64,000 nucleotides of DNA from Sediminispirochaeta bajacaliforniensis DSM 16054 (GCF_000378205.1 NZ_KB899407.1:124001-188000), one strand, 5' to 3'; shown: positions 9,201 through 18,046, numbered from the stretch's first letter. Numbers and translations are program-made. Notes: generated by a model not told the origin, from the sequence alone.

Positions 9201-9684
9201 AAAGGCACTTCTTACCCCTCTTTGGCGCCTTTTCGACAGCAAGGCGGAAAAGGCCGGAACCTTTGCACTCTGCGATGCGGCCGAGGCAATTGAGGATCTG
9301 CTTCTTCCCGAACTCTTCGATGAAGCGCTGCTGGCGGTAGGAGTTGCCGAGCCGTTCCTGCCAGAACTCAGGCTCCTTATTTCCCTGTTGCCGCGATTGG
9401 AAAACTGGACGAGCCTCACCCTGCAAGGATCCCCTGCGGAGCGACTCAAACAGATACTCTCGATACCGGAAGTGGCCCGGTACTGCGGCATTAACGAATA
9501 CGAAGGAATCCGCTGGTACGGAGGGGAGAGCCTCCAACAACTCTTCTGGTATCTTGCCGTTCTGGCAATGTCCGACGACAGAGCCCTGGGATATGAGATA
9601 GTACGTCGCTGGCATGTGGCGGAAGAAGAAGCCGACTACCGCCTTGATCAGCTTTTTGAGCTGCTGGAAAATCAGGCCTCGTAG
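6271..9684 (+). CDS. Long GH13-family alpha-glucan hydrolase/transferase
   Basis: 1137 residues, about twice a usual amylase. Residues ~1-300 are an alpha-helical N-terminal region with no hit I recognise. Residues ~300-690 are a GH13 barrel with 'DMVPNHTG' (region I), 'IIRFDAAM' (nucleophile Asp508), 'LLLAEAFWMM' (acid/base Glu573) and 'NNPDEDTA' (Asp634 in place of the usual HD). The rest is a beta-sandwich region plus a long helical C-terminus. There is no signal peptide, so it should act on cytosolic glucan or maltodextrin. Hydrolysis versus glucan transfer cannot be decided. It starts 25 bases after the BFN gene and ends overlapping nadE by 13 bases on the opposite strand. Confidence 0.85.
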   Translation: MSVEKYRKGMPISVKAREQFRIADLFPEQKEKEGRRGKEPGTTYAEAQEIARLLNRKNKADRYPEHRVSTASVFALGLIRTFQYIIIKLYSEKNGGKVSLRLLKHLAQNPGRKETESTLAFFETEFFDPSYSATAEGEEIEELLLLWLTNQNRAARFMRDLFSDRDLERHTSYQEVIASCYLFFSKLQGFGPGNLHLMDMLRSPAINYPDNLLAQLEYIRDHWGPLLGSFLELLLRGIDYLKEEQRPFFPPGPGPSRIPIFRKGSEEYERFSSDSHWMPEVVLIAKSTLVWLNQLSRFYHREIHRLDQIPDQELDVLAERGFTALWLIGLWERSDASRKIKQRSGNQEAAASAYSLKRYEIAEELGGWEALDNLRERCRQRGIRLASDMVPNHTGLDSDWLFEHPEWFIQCDTPPFPGYTYSGASVVDHPDIEVHLEDHYWDRSDAAVTFQYVDRRSGSCRYIYHGNDGTSMPWNDTAQLDYLNPHVREVVIQTILHVARNFPIIRFDAAMTLAKKHIQRLWYPQPGHGGDIPSRSRFGIDEAEFHERIPEEFWREVVDRVAAEVPDTLLLAEAFWMMEGYFVRTLGMHRVYNSAFMNMLKNEENAKYRQTIKNTLEYDPEILKRFVNFMNNPDEDTAYAQFGDGDKYFGVCTMMTAMPGLPMFGHGQIEGFREKYGMEFRKAYLSEEPDRMLIERHEREIFPLTRIRSLFAEVEHFNFYDFHETEGRVNENVFVWSNKKGEERAIVAYNNCYQSTTGSFSESVPVNRRRENGRKELVTGSLAANLGYKSGDNWFLIFQEQRSGLWFIRENENLFGKGFGLILAGYQSQLFFNFREVYDRLGIYRYLCEKLGGSGTEDIERMEKELRAAPAREPFRRLLSKERIAQVEASFRNGNSSLLMLLDETIEDYRAFLTGCRQVGYGDAITAAEEEYRDQMIRLDLLLTCKTEEEQSLPPGAEGYLLRGLSIAPEAAVVLYAKALLTPLWRLFDSKAEKAGTFALCDAAEAIEDLLLPELFDEALLAVGVAEPFLPELRLLISLLPRLENWTSLTLQGSPAERLKQILSIPEVARYCGINEYEGIRWYGGESLQQLFWYLAVLAMSDDRALGYEIVRRWHVAEEEADYRLDQLFELLENQAS

Positions 9685-11330
9685 ATTTTACGGGCAATAG
9701 GCATCCTACGTCCCGTGCCGAAGGCCCGGGGGCTTACTTTCAAAACAGGCGGTGCCTGCCGTCGTTTGTACTCATTTTTTCCCACAAGGGAAAGAATTTG
9801 CCCCACCTGTTCGCGGTCGAATCCCGCCCTGGCAATCTCATCGGCGCTCTCATTCTTCAACAAATAGTGGAATAGGATTCCGTCGAGTACCTCATAAGGA
9901 GGGAGAGAATCCTCGTCCTTCTGATCCTCCCGCAATTCTGCAGAAGGAGGCTTGCTGATGATTGCCTGGGGAATGATTTCATCACCACCGTTTTCTATCG
10001 ACCTCTCGTTGATGTGCTTACAGAGGGCAAAGACCTCCACCTTGAAAAGATCGCCTATGACCGAAAGGCCGCCGCACATATCGCCGTACAATGTGCAGTA
10101 ACCGGTGGCAAGTTCCGATTTGTTTCCGGTGGTCAAAAGGAGCGAGCCCCATTTGTTGGAGTAGGCCATCATCAAAAGTCCGCGAATTCTCGCCTGTACA
10201 TTCTCCTCTGTGACATCCGGCTGTCGACCGGCAAAATGGGGCGTAAGGGAATCAAGAGAAGATACAAACATAGGCTCGATAGGAATGGTCTCCAATGAGA
10301 TGCCGAGGTTGTCGGCCAGTTTCCGGGCATCGCTTAGGCTTCCCTCGCTTGAATAGCGGCTGGGCATGGCAAAAACCCTTACCTGCTCCCGTCCTAGGGC
10401 CTCCACCGCAAGGGTTGCAACCAGGGCCGAATCTATCCCGCCGGAAAGTCCCAAATGGACCCGGGAAAAGCCGCATTTTTCTACGTAGTCCCGAATTCCG
10501 AGAACCAGGGCACGACGAACCGCTTCCATCCCCTCCTCCGGCAGAGCAAGTGAAGAGGAAACCGAGGAATCAGGATCGATAAAGCTGAGATCTTCCTCCC
10601 AGGATGGAGAAATATGGCAAAGCCTGCCGTCCGGTGAAACAAGCATGGAAGCACCGTCGAAAATCAGATTATCATTTCCCCCTACCATATTTACATAGAC
10701 AACAGGGACATCTCCCATGCTCCCGATCCGGGACAAAAGACGATACCGGACTCCAAGCTTTCCATTGTAGTAGGGGCTTGCCGAAGGAGATATGATCATG
10801 TCGGCACCGGCATCAAGGAGTTCGGCTACGGGATCAACAGGATACCGGGTGCCGGCGGCCTCCTCGGTTTCCCACCAGATATCCTCACAAATAGCAAAAC
10901 CGATATTACGCCCCATGAAGGAAAAAACCCTTCGCGTGGAGGCCGGTTCAAAATAGCGGGCCTCATCAAAAACATCGTAGGTCGGGAGCAGACTCTTTGC
11001 CTGGCTAAAGATAACCTCTCCGTCGCGGATCACCGATACACAATTGCGCAAGCCCTTTCCCGCCTCGTTGTTTACCGAAACATAACCGACAGCGACAGCG
11101 ATCCCCCTGGGCAAATCACGTTGAAGGATGCGGAGAGAGTGAATATTTTCCCGAGAAAAACTGGCATAGTCCAACAGATCCATCGGAGGATATCCGCAAA
11201 GGCTCAATTCCGGGGTAATCAGCAAATCGCTCCCCTGACCGGCCGCCTTTTCGGCGTAGTCCACGATCTTTTTCCGGTTACCGGAAAAATCCCCAATCAC
11301 CGCATTCATCTGTCCAAGAGCTATCTTCAT
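9672..11330 (-). CDS. nadE: Glutamine-dependent NAD+ synthetase
   Basis: 552 residues with two domains. The N-terminal nitrilase-type amidase (1-~260) carries Glu in 'TPELSLCGYPP', Lys in 'SQAKSLLPTYD' and the nucleophile Cys in 'FAICEDIWWE'. The C-terminal NAD synthetase has the PP-loop 'LSGGIDSALVATLA'. Ammonia from glutamine amidates deamido-NAD+ to give NAD+. The frame is open 65 codons upstream, but AGGAGG at 11339-11344 lies 8 bases before the ATG at 11330, and 'MKIALGQMNAVIGD' is the usual family N-terminus. The 3' end overlaps the GH13 gene by 13 bases. Confidence 0.95.
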   Translation of the reverse strand: MKIALGQMNAVIGDFSGNRKKIVDYAEKAAGQGSDLLITPELSLCGYPPMDLLDYASFSRENIHSLRILQRDLPRGIAVAVGYVSVNNEAGKGLRNCVSVIRDGEVIFSQAKSLLPTYDVFDEARYFEPASTRRVFSFMGRNIGFAICEDIWWETEEAAGTRYPVDPVAELLDAGADMIISPSASPYYNGKLGVRYRLLSRIGSMGDVPVVYVNMVGGNDNLIFDGASMLVSPDGRLCHISPSWEEDLSFIDPDSSVSSSLALPEEGMEAVRRALVLGIRDYVEKCGFSRVHLGLSGGIDSALVATLAVEALGREQVRVFAMPSRYSSEGSLSDARKLADNLGISLETIPIEPMFVSSLDSLTPHFAGRQPDVTEENVQARIRGLLMMAYSNKWGSLLLTTGNKSELATGYCTLYGDMCGGLSVIGDLFKVEVFALCKHINERSIENGGDEIIPQAIISKPPSAELREDQKDEDSLPPYEVLDGILFHYLLKNESADEIARAGFDREQVGQILSLVGKNEYKRRQAPPVLKVSPRAFGTGRRMPIARKIYEA

Positions 11331-11369
11331 CTCATGCGCCTCCTCTCGTGGCTCAGCAATCATGGATTT

Positions 11370-11399
11370 AGGGTACCACAAGGTCTCTTTCTGTTTCAA
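11370..11399 (-). promoter_or_regulatory. nadE promoter
   Basis: On the minus strand: TTGAAA (11399-11394), 18 bases, TACCCT (11375-11370), about 40 bases upstream of the nadE start. The spacing is acceptable and the -10 element is moderate. Confidence 0.4.
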
Positions 11400-11426
11400 C
11401 GTTCCGACTTGGGGATCGGCACTAAC

Positions 11427-11456
11427 TTGACCCGGCCGACATCGAACGGCTACTAT
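11427..11456 (+). promoter_or_regulatory. Promoter giving a probably leaderless SDR mRNA
   Basis: TTGACC (11427-11432), 18 bases, TACTAT (11451-11456). The ATG at 11463 is six bases past the -10 element, where transcription should start, and no Shine-Dalgarno sequence fits in between. Confidence 0.55.
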
Positions 11457-11462
11457 AGAAGC

Positions 11463-12128
11463 ATGGGTAAGCGGGTGCTCATCACCGGGAAAACAACAAA
11501 GCTGGGAAATCTTCTCGTCGAACACTATCTTTCACAGGGATGGCAGGTCGTTGCGACGGTCAAGCAGGATGAAGAAAAGCGGAATGATACGGAGATCGAT
11601 TCGAACCTCCTCATCAGGACCTGGAACCGCAGAAGTCCTCTGGCCGCAAAAAATGTTTTGCTTGGCGGCATCAATCACTTCGGCGGCATAGACGAGGCAA
11701 TCATCATCTTCCCTGTAGACGGAGAAAACAGACCGCTCCACGAACTACCATCGGCCGCAATAGAGGCCGCCGTCGACGGACAGATTAAAAGTCAGCTTTT
11801 TATGGTGAAGGAGGTGCTCGCCTACTTTCAAAAGGAAAAAAGTGGTCAACTTTCCCTTGTCAGGCATAACGAAGGAGCAGAGGTCTTGCCGCCTTTGGAT
11901 GCCGTTTGCTCAGGCAGCTTCCAGGCTCTTTCAAGAAGTCTTTTTACCTTTTATCAAAACGAAGAGGTGCGCATAAATAGCTTTGAGTCATCGACAGGAG
12001 ATACAAAGGGGTTTGTCGATTTTTTCATAAAGACCCTGGACGAGAAGGCAAGAGATCAGCATGGGAAAATGTATAGATTCCATGACAAGGGTGTTTTGGG
12101 AGCTCTCGGCAGAAATTTACGGAAATAG
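11463..12128 (+). CDS. Degenerate short-chain dehydrogenase (SDR-fold) protein
   Basis: 221 residues with an N-terminal Rossmann nucleotide loop 'VLITGKTTKLGNLLVEHYLSQGW', close to the SDR TGxxxGxG pattern. The catalytic YxxxK block is missing: the matching stretch is 'AVCSGSFQALSRSLFTFY', with Cys and Gln where Tyr and Lys belong. It probably binds a dinucleotide but lacks classical SDR chemistry; a regulatory or sensing role is possible. The gene diverges from nadE, and an NAD-related link is suggestive only. The start sits directly behind a -10 element. It is followed at 44 bases by a symporter gene. Confidence 0.65.
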   Translation: MGKRVLITGKTTKLGNLLVEHYLSQGWQVVATVKQDEEKRNDTEIDSNLLIRTWNRRSPLAAKNVLLGGINHFGGIDEAIIIFPVDGENRPLHELPSAAIEAAVDGQIKSQLFMVKEVLAYFQKEKSGQLSLVRHNEGAEVLPPLDAVCSGSFQALSRSLFTFYQNEEVRINSFESSTGDTKGFVDFFIKTLDEKARDQHGKMYRFHDKGVLGALGRNLRK

Positions 12129-12172
12129 TTCCATGATTGACCTATAAGCAGCGCTTGAGGTAATCTCTTCGC

Positions 12173-13408
12173 ATGAAGATCTGGTTAAAATATTTATTTG
12201 CGATCATTCTCGGTACGGTGGCTGCTCTTTTTCTTCCGGAATCGTTTCTCGCCGTTCTGAGTTCTTTTCTGCCGAAGGCCATAGGGATCATTACAAGAAT
12301 AGGTATCTATCTTTTTTTACCCCTACTTTTTTTCGGGTTGGCTTATGCTGTATACAAACTTCAGTACGAACGAAGGTTTTTTCCTGTTTTACTGAAGACC
12401 CTCTTGGTAATTGTCGCCTCCGGTTTGCTGCTCACCCTTGTCGGAGTGGCTACGGTACTCCTTTTCAGTCCCGACCGTATCCCGGTTATCATCGAAAGCG
12501 AAAAAGCCTTCTCCCTTCCCGGCGCCATGGATCTCCTGGAAGCGGCCTTTCCTCCCAATCTTTTTTCGATTTTCGGCGGAGAAAGCCCTTATTTGCTCTC
12601 TTTCATCGTATTGGGTCTGCTGCTCGGCTTCGGTTTTACCTTTGACCGGGTTCTGACACGACCGGCAGTACAGTTATTCGACAGCCTTTCCCGTATTTTC
12701 TTTCACCTTGCGCGGCTTTTTGTTGAGCTTCTCAGCATCGGTATGCTTTTCTTTGCAGCCGGGTATACCATCACCATGGTTTCAACCCCTGAGTTGGCCC
12801 TCTTCTCTCAACTGTTCCTGCTTCTGACCGTCGACACCATCATCGTTCTTTTGGGAATTTACCCCTTGCTAATCTTCCTGCTGACCAGAGAACGTAATCC
12901 CTATCGCTTTCTCTACGGATTGACCGCACCGATGCTGGCCGCCTTCCTATCCGGCAGCGATCGTTTTTCCTATATCAATCTGGCAAACCATGTAAAGGCC
13001 AATCTGGGCATTCCCCGTCCGGTAGGGGCTGTCACCCTTCCCCTCTTTACGCTTTTGGGGAAAGCCGGAACCGCGATGGTTTCCTCTGTCGGCTTTATCG
13101 TGCTCCTCAGCTCCTATTCGAGCCTCGGCATAAAGTTTTCAGAAGTCGTTTGGATCATCCTCTTCAGCTTCGGGGCATCTTTTCTGGCTGCATCGGCCCC
13201 CCAGGCCGGGGTATTAACCGTCATTGCCATGATGTGCACCCATTACGGGAAGGGGATAGAAGAGGCATATCTTATCCTACTTCCGGCACTCCCCATACTC
13301 ATGAGCTTTTCCGCTCTTATCGATACCGTCACGGCAGGGCTTGGAACCGTCGTCGTCGCCAAAGGGGAATCCGGAACGAAAGAAGTGCAGCTGAAAGATT
13401 TTATTTAA
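12173..13408 (+). CDS. DAACS-family (GltP/SDF) symporter, divergent
   Basis: 411 residues with eight or more hydrophobic segments and two re-entrant-loop regions of the dicarboxylate/amino acid:cation symporter fold. The usual serine-rich hairpin is 'AAFLSGSDRFSY', and the usual NMDGTA motif reads 'LLGKAGTAMVSS'. Loss of the Asn/Asp of NMDGT, which help bind sodium and substrate in characterised members, means the substrate is probably not plain glutamate/aspartate. It lies in the inner membrane. A short TGAGG site precedes the ATG, and the gene probably shares the SDR transcript. Confidence 0.75.
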   Translation: MKIWLKYLFAIILGTVAALFLPESFLAVLSSFLPKAIGIITRIGIYLFLPLLFFGLAYAVYKLQYERRFFPVLLKTLLVIVASGLLLTLVGVATVLLFSPDRIPVIIESEKAFSLPGAMDLLEAAFPPNLFSIFGGESPYLLSFIVLGLLLGFGFTFDRVLTRPAVQLFDSLSRIFFHLARLFVELLSIGMLFFAAGYTITMVSTPELALFSQLFLLLTVDTIIVLLGIYPLLIFLLTRERNPYRFLYGLTAPMLAAFLSGSDRFSYINLANHVKANLGIPRPVGAVTLPLFTLLGKAGTAMVSSVGFIVLLSSYSSLGIKFSEVVWIILFSFGASFLAASAPQAGVLTVIAMMCTHYGKGIEEAYLILLPALPILMSFSALIDTVTAGLGTVVVAKGESGTKEVQLKDFI

Positions 13409-13431
13409 GCACGGTAATCTCGGCTCGGTGA

Positions 13432-14079
13432 TCAGAAACGGTAGCCAACCCTAAAAGCAATTTTCAGGCGATCGTAAAAAGGGAGGTCCTCACCATCCCA
13501 GAAACGATGAAGGGGGAGGTAACTTTTCAGATTGAAAAGCAGGGGATGAGTATCGTGGAGTATGACAGTCCAGTGCCAGCCAACTCCGGGGAGAAAGAAT
13601 TTTCCGCTGTCGTACAAGTCGGAAACGAGAGAAGAGCTCTCGTCCTCATTCTCCCAGACCACAATAGGGACGGGAAGATCAAAAGAAAGAGAAAGTTCAG
13701 GTCCGGTCACGAAGCTTTTGCGCTTTATCATATCGAATCGAAACGATGAATCGATAATGATCTCGACAGCGGTGATATCACGCTGTTCAAGCTCTGCCGG
13801 GATCGCCGATTCCTCGGATTCATCGTAGAGGTACCACGCCTTGTAAAGGGTCAGGGCAGGGACAAATGAGAAGGGCCCATCTCCCAGTCGCAGAGGAACT
13901 CCGATCGTCAGGCTTGGATAGATCGGGGAGGGAGCTCCTGCATCGCTTCGACTATTTCCGGTCCAAATACCTCCGCCAAAAAATTCGATCCCTTCCATAT
14001 GAGGAGAAGCCGAAATCGACGACACGGCAACTGTACAAAGAATAGAAAAAAGCGCAAAAAAATGAAACGTAGACCTCAT
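13432..14079 (-). CDS. Secreted, probably outer-membrane beta-barrel-like protein
   Basis: 215 residues of no family I recognise. A clear signal peptide ('FHFFALFSILCTVAVSSISA') is followed by alternating hydrophobic/polar strands and a C-terminus ending 'RVGYRF'. A terminal aromatic residue on a last strand is typical of outer-membrane proteins. It may be a small porin-like barrel or a lipid-layer associated protein. It lies 45 bases downstream of proS on the same strand and may share its transcript, with no obvious functional tie. Confidence 0.6.
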   Translation of the reverse strand: MRSTFHFFALFSILCTVAVSSISASPHMEGIEFFGGGIWTGNSRSDAGAPSPIYPSLTIGVPLRLGDGPFSFVPALTLYKAWYLYDESEESAIPAELEQRDITAVEIIIDSSFRFDMIKRKSFVTGPELSLSFDLPVPIVVWENEDESSSLVSDLYDSGKFFLPGVGWHWTVILHDTHPLLFNLKSYLPLHRFWDGEDLPFYDRLKIAFRVGYRF

Positions 14080-14124
14080 GATATCAAAAGTATAACACGA
14101 GGCCCTCTGATTTGCTCAATAAGA

Positions 14125-15555
14125 TCAATAAGAGCGGGCATAGACTGCAATTTTATCGGCAGGCTTTCCACAGCGGGGGCAGACCGCCCCTTTTAGTTCC
14201 GGCTGTTCAAAGGGGATAAGTCTAATGGTAGCCTTTGTTTCCTCTTTGATCGCAGCTTCGCACCCGGCATCTCCACACCAGGGCATTCGGATAAAACCGC
14301 CCTCACCGTCGAAGATCTCCTTAAAGCGATCGTAGCTATCGACATCGTAGGTATGTGTCTCTCTATTTTCAAGGGCCCTCTGAAAAAGATCCACCTGCAT
14401 TGATTCAAGTAATTCTTTCACTCTCGCGGGTACGGTTTCGATATCGACGATCTCTTTCTCACCGTTATCGCGGCGAACAAGCACAGCTTTACCGTTTTCC
14501 ATATCCCTGGGACCAAGCTCTATCCGGACGGGACAACCCAACATCTCCCATTCGGCGAATTTCCATCCGGGACTGTTGGAATCATCGGCATCAAGCTTGA
14601 CCCGGAACTCATCCTTCATGCGATCGTAGAGCTTACGGGCATACCCCACAACCTCTTCTTTATTTTTGTTGCGAAAAATCGGTATTATGACCGTTTCGAT
14701 GGGAGCCAACTTAGGAGGAACGACAAGACCCTTGTCATCGGAATGGGTCATAATCAAGGCACCGACCAAACGTGTGGAAACTCCCCAACTGGTTGCCCAC
14801 ACATACTCAAGACTACCAGCATCGTTCTGAAAGGTAACGTCGAAGGCCTTTGCAAAATTCTGCCCGAGGAAGTGGCTGGTCCCTGCCTGCAAGGCCTTGT
14901 GGTCCTGCATCATCGCCTCGATGGCATAGGTGTCGATGGCTCCGGCAAACTTCTCACTGGGGCTTTTCACACCGGTCAGGACCGGGATGGCCATCCACTT
15001 TTCGGCAAACTCCTTGTAGACGTTCAGCATCCTGACCGTCTCTTCCCGTGCTTCCTTCTCGGTAGCATGAGCAGTATGCCCCTCCTGCCAGAGGAATTCG
15101 GAGGTCCTGAGAAAAAGCCGTGTTCGCTTTTCCCATCGCAGGACATTAGCCCATTGATTAATCAAAAGCGGAAGATCCCTGTAGGACTGGATCCACTTTT
15201 TATACATACTCCAGATAATCGTCTCGGAAGTAGGACGAATGACCAGCGGCTCTTCAAGCTCCTCTCCCCCGGCATGGGTCACTACCGCCAGCTCAGGACT
15301 GAAACCTTCGACGTGTTCCGCTTCCTTTTTAATGAAGCTTTCGGGAATAAGCAACGGGAAATAGGCATTCGTATGCCCCGTTGCCTTAAACATATCATCA
15401 AGGTTTCGCTGGATAGCTTCCCATAAGGCATAGCCATGCGGCCGGATGACCATGGAGCCCTTTACCGGGGAGTAGTCGGCAAGTTTTGCATTGAGAATGA
15501 TGTCCACATACCACTGTGAATAGTTTTCGCTTCTTGGGGTGATTTTCTCGGCCAT
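14125..15555 (-). CDS. proS: Prolyl-tRNA synthetase, archaeal/eukaryal type
   Basis: A 476-residue class II synthetase charging tRNA-Pro. Motif 2 surroundings are '[20 protein letters not shown]' and '[10 protein letters not shown]'; the ATP site begins at '[10 protein letters not shown]'. There is no ~180-residue editing insertion, and the C-terminus carries a Cys-rich zinc-type module ('PWCGDAGCE' and '[10 protein letters not shown]') ending in 'ARSY'. Both traits mark the archaeal/eukaryal (type 3) form, which is also found in spirochaetes and some other bacteria. It is preceded by the DUF2259 gene and that gene's terminator. Confidence 0.95.
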   Translation of the reverse strand: MAEKITPRSENYSQWYVDIILNAKLADYSPVKGSMVIRPHGYALWEAIQRNLDDMFKATGHTNAYFPLLIPESFIKKEAEHVEGFSPELAVVTHAGGEELEEPLVIRPTSETIIWSMYKKWIQSYRDLPLLINQWANVLRWEKRTRLFLRTSEFLWQEGHTAHATEKEAREETVRMLNVYKEFAEKWMAIPVLTGVKSPSEKFAGAIDTYAIEAMMQDHKALQAGTSHFLGQNFAKAFDVTFQNDAGSLEYVWATSWGVSTRLVGALIMTHSDDKGLVVPPKLAPIETVIIPIFRNKNKEEVVGYARKLYDRMKDEFRVKLDADDSNSPGWKFAEWEMLGCPVRIELGPRDMENGKAVLVRRDNGEKEIVDIETVPARVKELLESMQVDLFQRALENRETHTYDVDSYDRFKEIFDGEGGFIRMPWCGDAGCEAAIKEETKATIRLIPFEQPELKGAVCPRCGKPADKIAVYARSY

Positions 15556-15615
15556 TGAAACCTCTTTTCCTATGATCAGATCAAAATTGACTTGCGAAAG
15601 ATATTGTACAGACAG

Positions 15616-15643
15616 AAAAAGAGCGGGTCAAGAAGACCCGCTC
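15616..15643 (-). terminator. Rho-independent terminator after the DUF2259 gene
   Basis: The arms GAGCGGGTC (15621-15629) and GACCCGCTC (15635-15643) form a 9-bp stem with a 5-base loop. On the minus strand it is followed by TTTTT (15620-15616). It lies about 30 bases past the 15675 stop codon. Confidence 0.85.
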
Positions 15644-15674
15644 CATGAACACAATAACAGGAACCGCACTCCTT

Positions 15675-16364
15675 CTACCAGCGCAGGGTCTCCACCATAT
15701 AACGAATATTGTTTCCACTACCGTCGACCTCGTCCCGTTCCACGACAAAGACGAGTCCCTTCTCGTCGGGAGAGAAAAAGACCTCTTTAATCCGGTATTC
15801 CAACACGTCCTTCCGTTTGAAATCGGGATGCCCAACCTGATACGTCCTGCTTTTCCCCGCGGCATCGGTAATCATTACCGATATATGGAACGATGAGGAT
15901 ACATTCGTCCCCTCACCATAGCGATGCTGGATAAGATCGACAGAAAAGCTGTCGCCTCGCTGAAAGTCACGAAACTCAAGTCGGTCCTGCGGCTCTGCTC
16001 CATTGAGCAAAAGATAGACCATCCGTCCGGTGGCCAGATGATTGAATTTGTATTTGGAAACGATGGGAGCAAACTCCCGAAGTACCATATAAAGGGCTCC
16101 GGAACCATCCTGGCCCGGAAAGATTTCGTCAGAATAGACCTTTTTGAGAACACCACCAGAAAGATAACTGTTTTTTGCCACATCGACTGCATAGAGCTCC
16201 GCATAGGCCCTGGTTTCATCAGAAAGAATACCGTACTGCCCGAAAAGCAGATATCGGGAGTCATCAGAAAAGCCTAGGTTTTCAAAGACTGCAACATCTC
16301 CGGCGAAAGCCCCGCTACAGGCAAGGGTAAGCAGAAACGCTGCCAACAGTGCTCGTTTATGCAT
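15675..16364 (-). CDS. DUF2259 predicted secreted protein
   Basis: 229 residues. A signal peptide ('RALLAAFLLTLACSGAFA') is followed by 'ENLGFSDDSRYLLFGQYG', a repeat-like block typical of the DUF2259 secreted family found in spirochaetes. A similar phrase, 'EVFFSPDEKGLVFVVER', near the C-terminus suggests a beta-propeller-like (TolB/WD-type) periplasmic fold. The function is unknown. GGGAGG lies 9 bases before the ATG at 16364; the ORF's earlier ATG (16373) sits directly on the ribosome site and is unlikely. Confidence 0.7.
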   Translation of the reverse strand: MHKRALLAAFLLTLACSGAFAGDVAVFENLGFSDDSRYLLFGQYGILSDETRAYAELYAVDVAKNSYLSGGVLKKVYSDEIFPGQDGSGALYMVLREFAPIVSKYKFNHLATGRMVYLLLNGAEPQDRLEFRDFQRGDSFSVDLIQHRYGEGTNVSSSFHISVMITDAAGKSRTYQVGHPDFKRKDVLEYRIKEVFFSPDEKGLVFVVERDEVDGSGNNIRYMVETLRW

Positions 16365-16456
16365 TGTACACATCCTCCCGTTATTACTATTAGTATCGTC
16401 TGAGAATCTTGACGACTGAAGCTTTTTCTCTGCAAATCGAAATCTAACTGGTATCT

Positions 16457-18046
16457 GTGGATGGGAATTATTATTCTGTAGCTATGAGCTCACCTCGCCA
16501 TTATACAATATGTATCGGCAGCAGAAAGCCGATACGAAGTTTACCCGCAGATTTCCTTTCTCTTACCATCGACAGCTCCCTTCTGCTGGGCGGCCATTGG
16601 TGGGGAAAAAGCCGATCATTCGCAAAAGGAGTCTCCGGTGAGCAGGTGGAGCCCCTTGACCTTGAACATTCACAACTTATTGCCTACGCAGCACAGCTCG
16701 CCCCTGCCATGTTACGGATCGGAGGAACCGAAGCGGATTGGGTCAGATATAAGATGGGAAAAAAGGCACTTCGGAAGCTAAGGGGAACCAAGACGGCCAG
16801 CCGCCGGGAAGGAAATAGCAACGAGCGGCCCGCTTATGAATTGGTACTCAAAAAGGGAGTATGGAAGCGATTAAACCGTTTTATCAAGGAATCGGGTTTT
16901 GATCTCCTCTTTACGTTAAGTGCCGGGCCCGCCGATAGGGATGCAAGTGGAGCCTGGAGGTCTGATAACGCCATGCGACTGGTGGCCTATTCGGTGCGAA
17001 AAGGATTCCGCGTTGCGGCTTGGGAATTCGGCAATGAGGTAAACGGCTTTCCGTTTCTTTACGGGCCGAGAAAGCGGGTTTCGGCATCCCAGTATTCTCG
17101 TGACTTTGAATATTTTTCGGAAAGTGTGAAGCATATTGATCCGCAGGCCAAGATCATCGGACCCGCTTCGGCAATATGGCCGATCATCGGGGAACCCAAC
17201 CCCATCATAAAAAAACTCTGTGCATCTCCTGCGGCGCGACACCTATATGCGGTTTCCTGGCACTATTATCCCCAACAGTCCCACCACGGACCGATAGCCG
17301 TCAGGAGAGCCGGAACTTACCGGATGCTTTCTCCCGGAAACCTTAACGACATAGTACGCTGGAACCGAAATATACAAAAATACCTAACAAAAAGCAGAGA
17401 GCGCTCTACAAACACGGAGAACTGGCTGACAGAGACCGCCCATGCTCTCTACGGAGGGGAACCGGGCCTTTCAGACAGCTTTGTTTCCACCCTTTGGTGG
17501 CTTGATGAGCTGGGACTTTTAGCGCGAAACGGAGTGGACAAGGTCTTCCGCCAATCGCTCATCGGAGCACGATACGGGCTCCTGGATCAGGAGAGTATGA
17601 AACCGAAGCCCGACTATTACGCCTCCTTTCTCTGGAAAAAGCTCATGGGAAACCTCGTTCTCGAAACGGGTACGACCATTGGCACCAATAAGAAATTACG
17701 TTATTACCGTCACACCACGGGGGCTTATTTCGCAGGAAGCGCTGCCGAGGTTCTGCTCCTTATCAACCTCAACAGGAAGGCATCGGCACATGTCGAAATA
17801 ACCGCAACCAATGCATCCTTTTCCGTAGGCCACACAATTCTTTTGCAGGCAGATGGAGGCTTCACTTCAAAAAGCATGCTTGTAAACGGAGTTCCTGTGG
17901 AAGATGATTTGGTCTTTTACTGGGGAACCCAAAAGGTGATGAAAAAATACAAAATCAGTGGAAAGAAGAATGAACAAGTGACAAAAGAGCTCTTGCTGCC
18001 TCCTCTTTCTGCTCTTTTCTACCTCTTTGCACGGTCTGAAAATTGA
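16457..18046 (+). CDS. Heparanase-like glycoside hydrolase (GH79)
   Basis: 529 residues resembling animal heparanase and bacterial GH79 beta-glucuronidases. It has 'FLSLTIDSSLLLGGHWW' at the start of the barrel, 'LRIGGTEADW', the proton-donor 'WEFGNEVNGF' (Glu194), 'AVSWHYYPQ', and the nucleophile block 'WLTETAHALYGG' (Glu326) followed by 'LARNGVDKVFRQSL'. A C-terminal beta-sandwich follows. GH79 enzymes cleave beta-glucuronides or glucuronoglycans with retention. No signal peptide is present, so it should work on imported oligosaccharides. An alternative start is the ATG at 16484. No transporter or sulfatase gene is next to it. Confidence 0.85.
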   Translation: MDGNYYSVAMSSPRHYTICIGSRKPIRSLPADFLSLTIDSSLLLGGHWWGKSRSFAKGVSGEQVEPLDLEHSQLIAYAAQLAPAMLRIGGTEADWVRYKMGKKALRKLRGTKTASRREGNSNERPAYELVLKKGVWKRLNRFIKESGFDLLFTLSAGPADRDASGAWRSDNAMRLVAYSVRKGFRVAAWEFGNEVNGFPFLYGPRKRVSASQYSRDFEYFSESVKHIDPQAKIIGPASAIWPIIGEPNPIIKKLCASPAARHLYAVSWHYYPQQSHHGPIAVRRAGTYRMLSPGNLNDIVRWNRNIQKYLTKSRERSTNTENWLTETAHALYGGEPGLSDSFVSTLWWLDELGLLARNGVDKVFRQSLIGARYGLLDQESMKPKPDYYASFLWKKLMGNLVLETGTTIGTNKKLRYYRHTTGAYFAGSAAEVLLLINLNRKASAHVEITATNASFSVGHTILLQADGGFTSKSMLVNGVPVEDDLVFYWGTQKVMKKYKISGKKNEQVTKELLLPPLSALFYLFARSEN

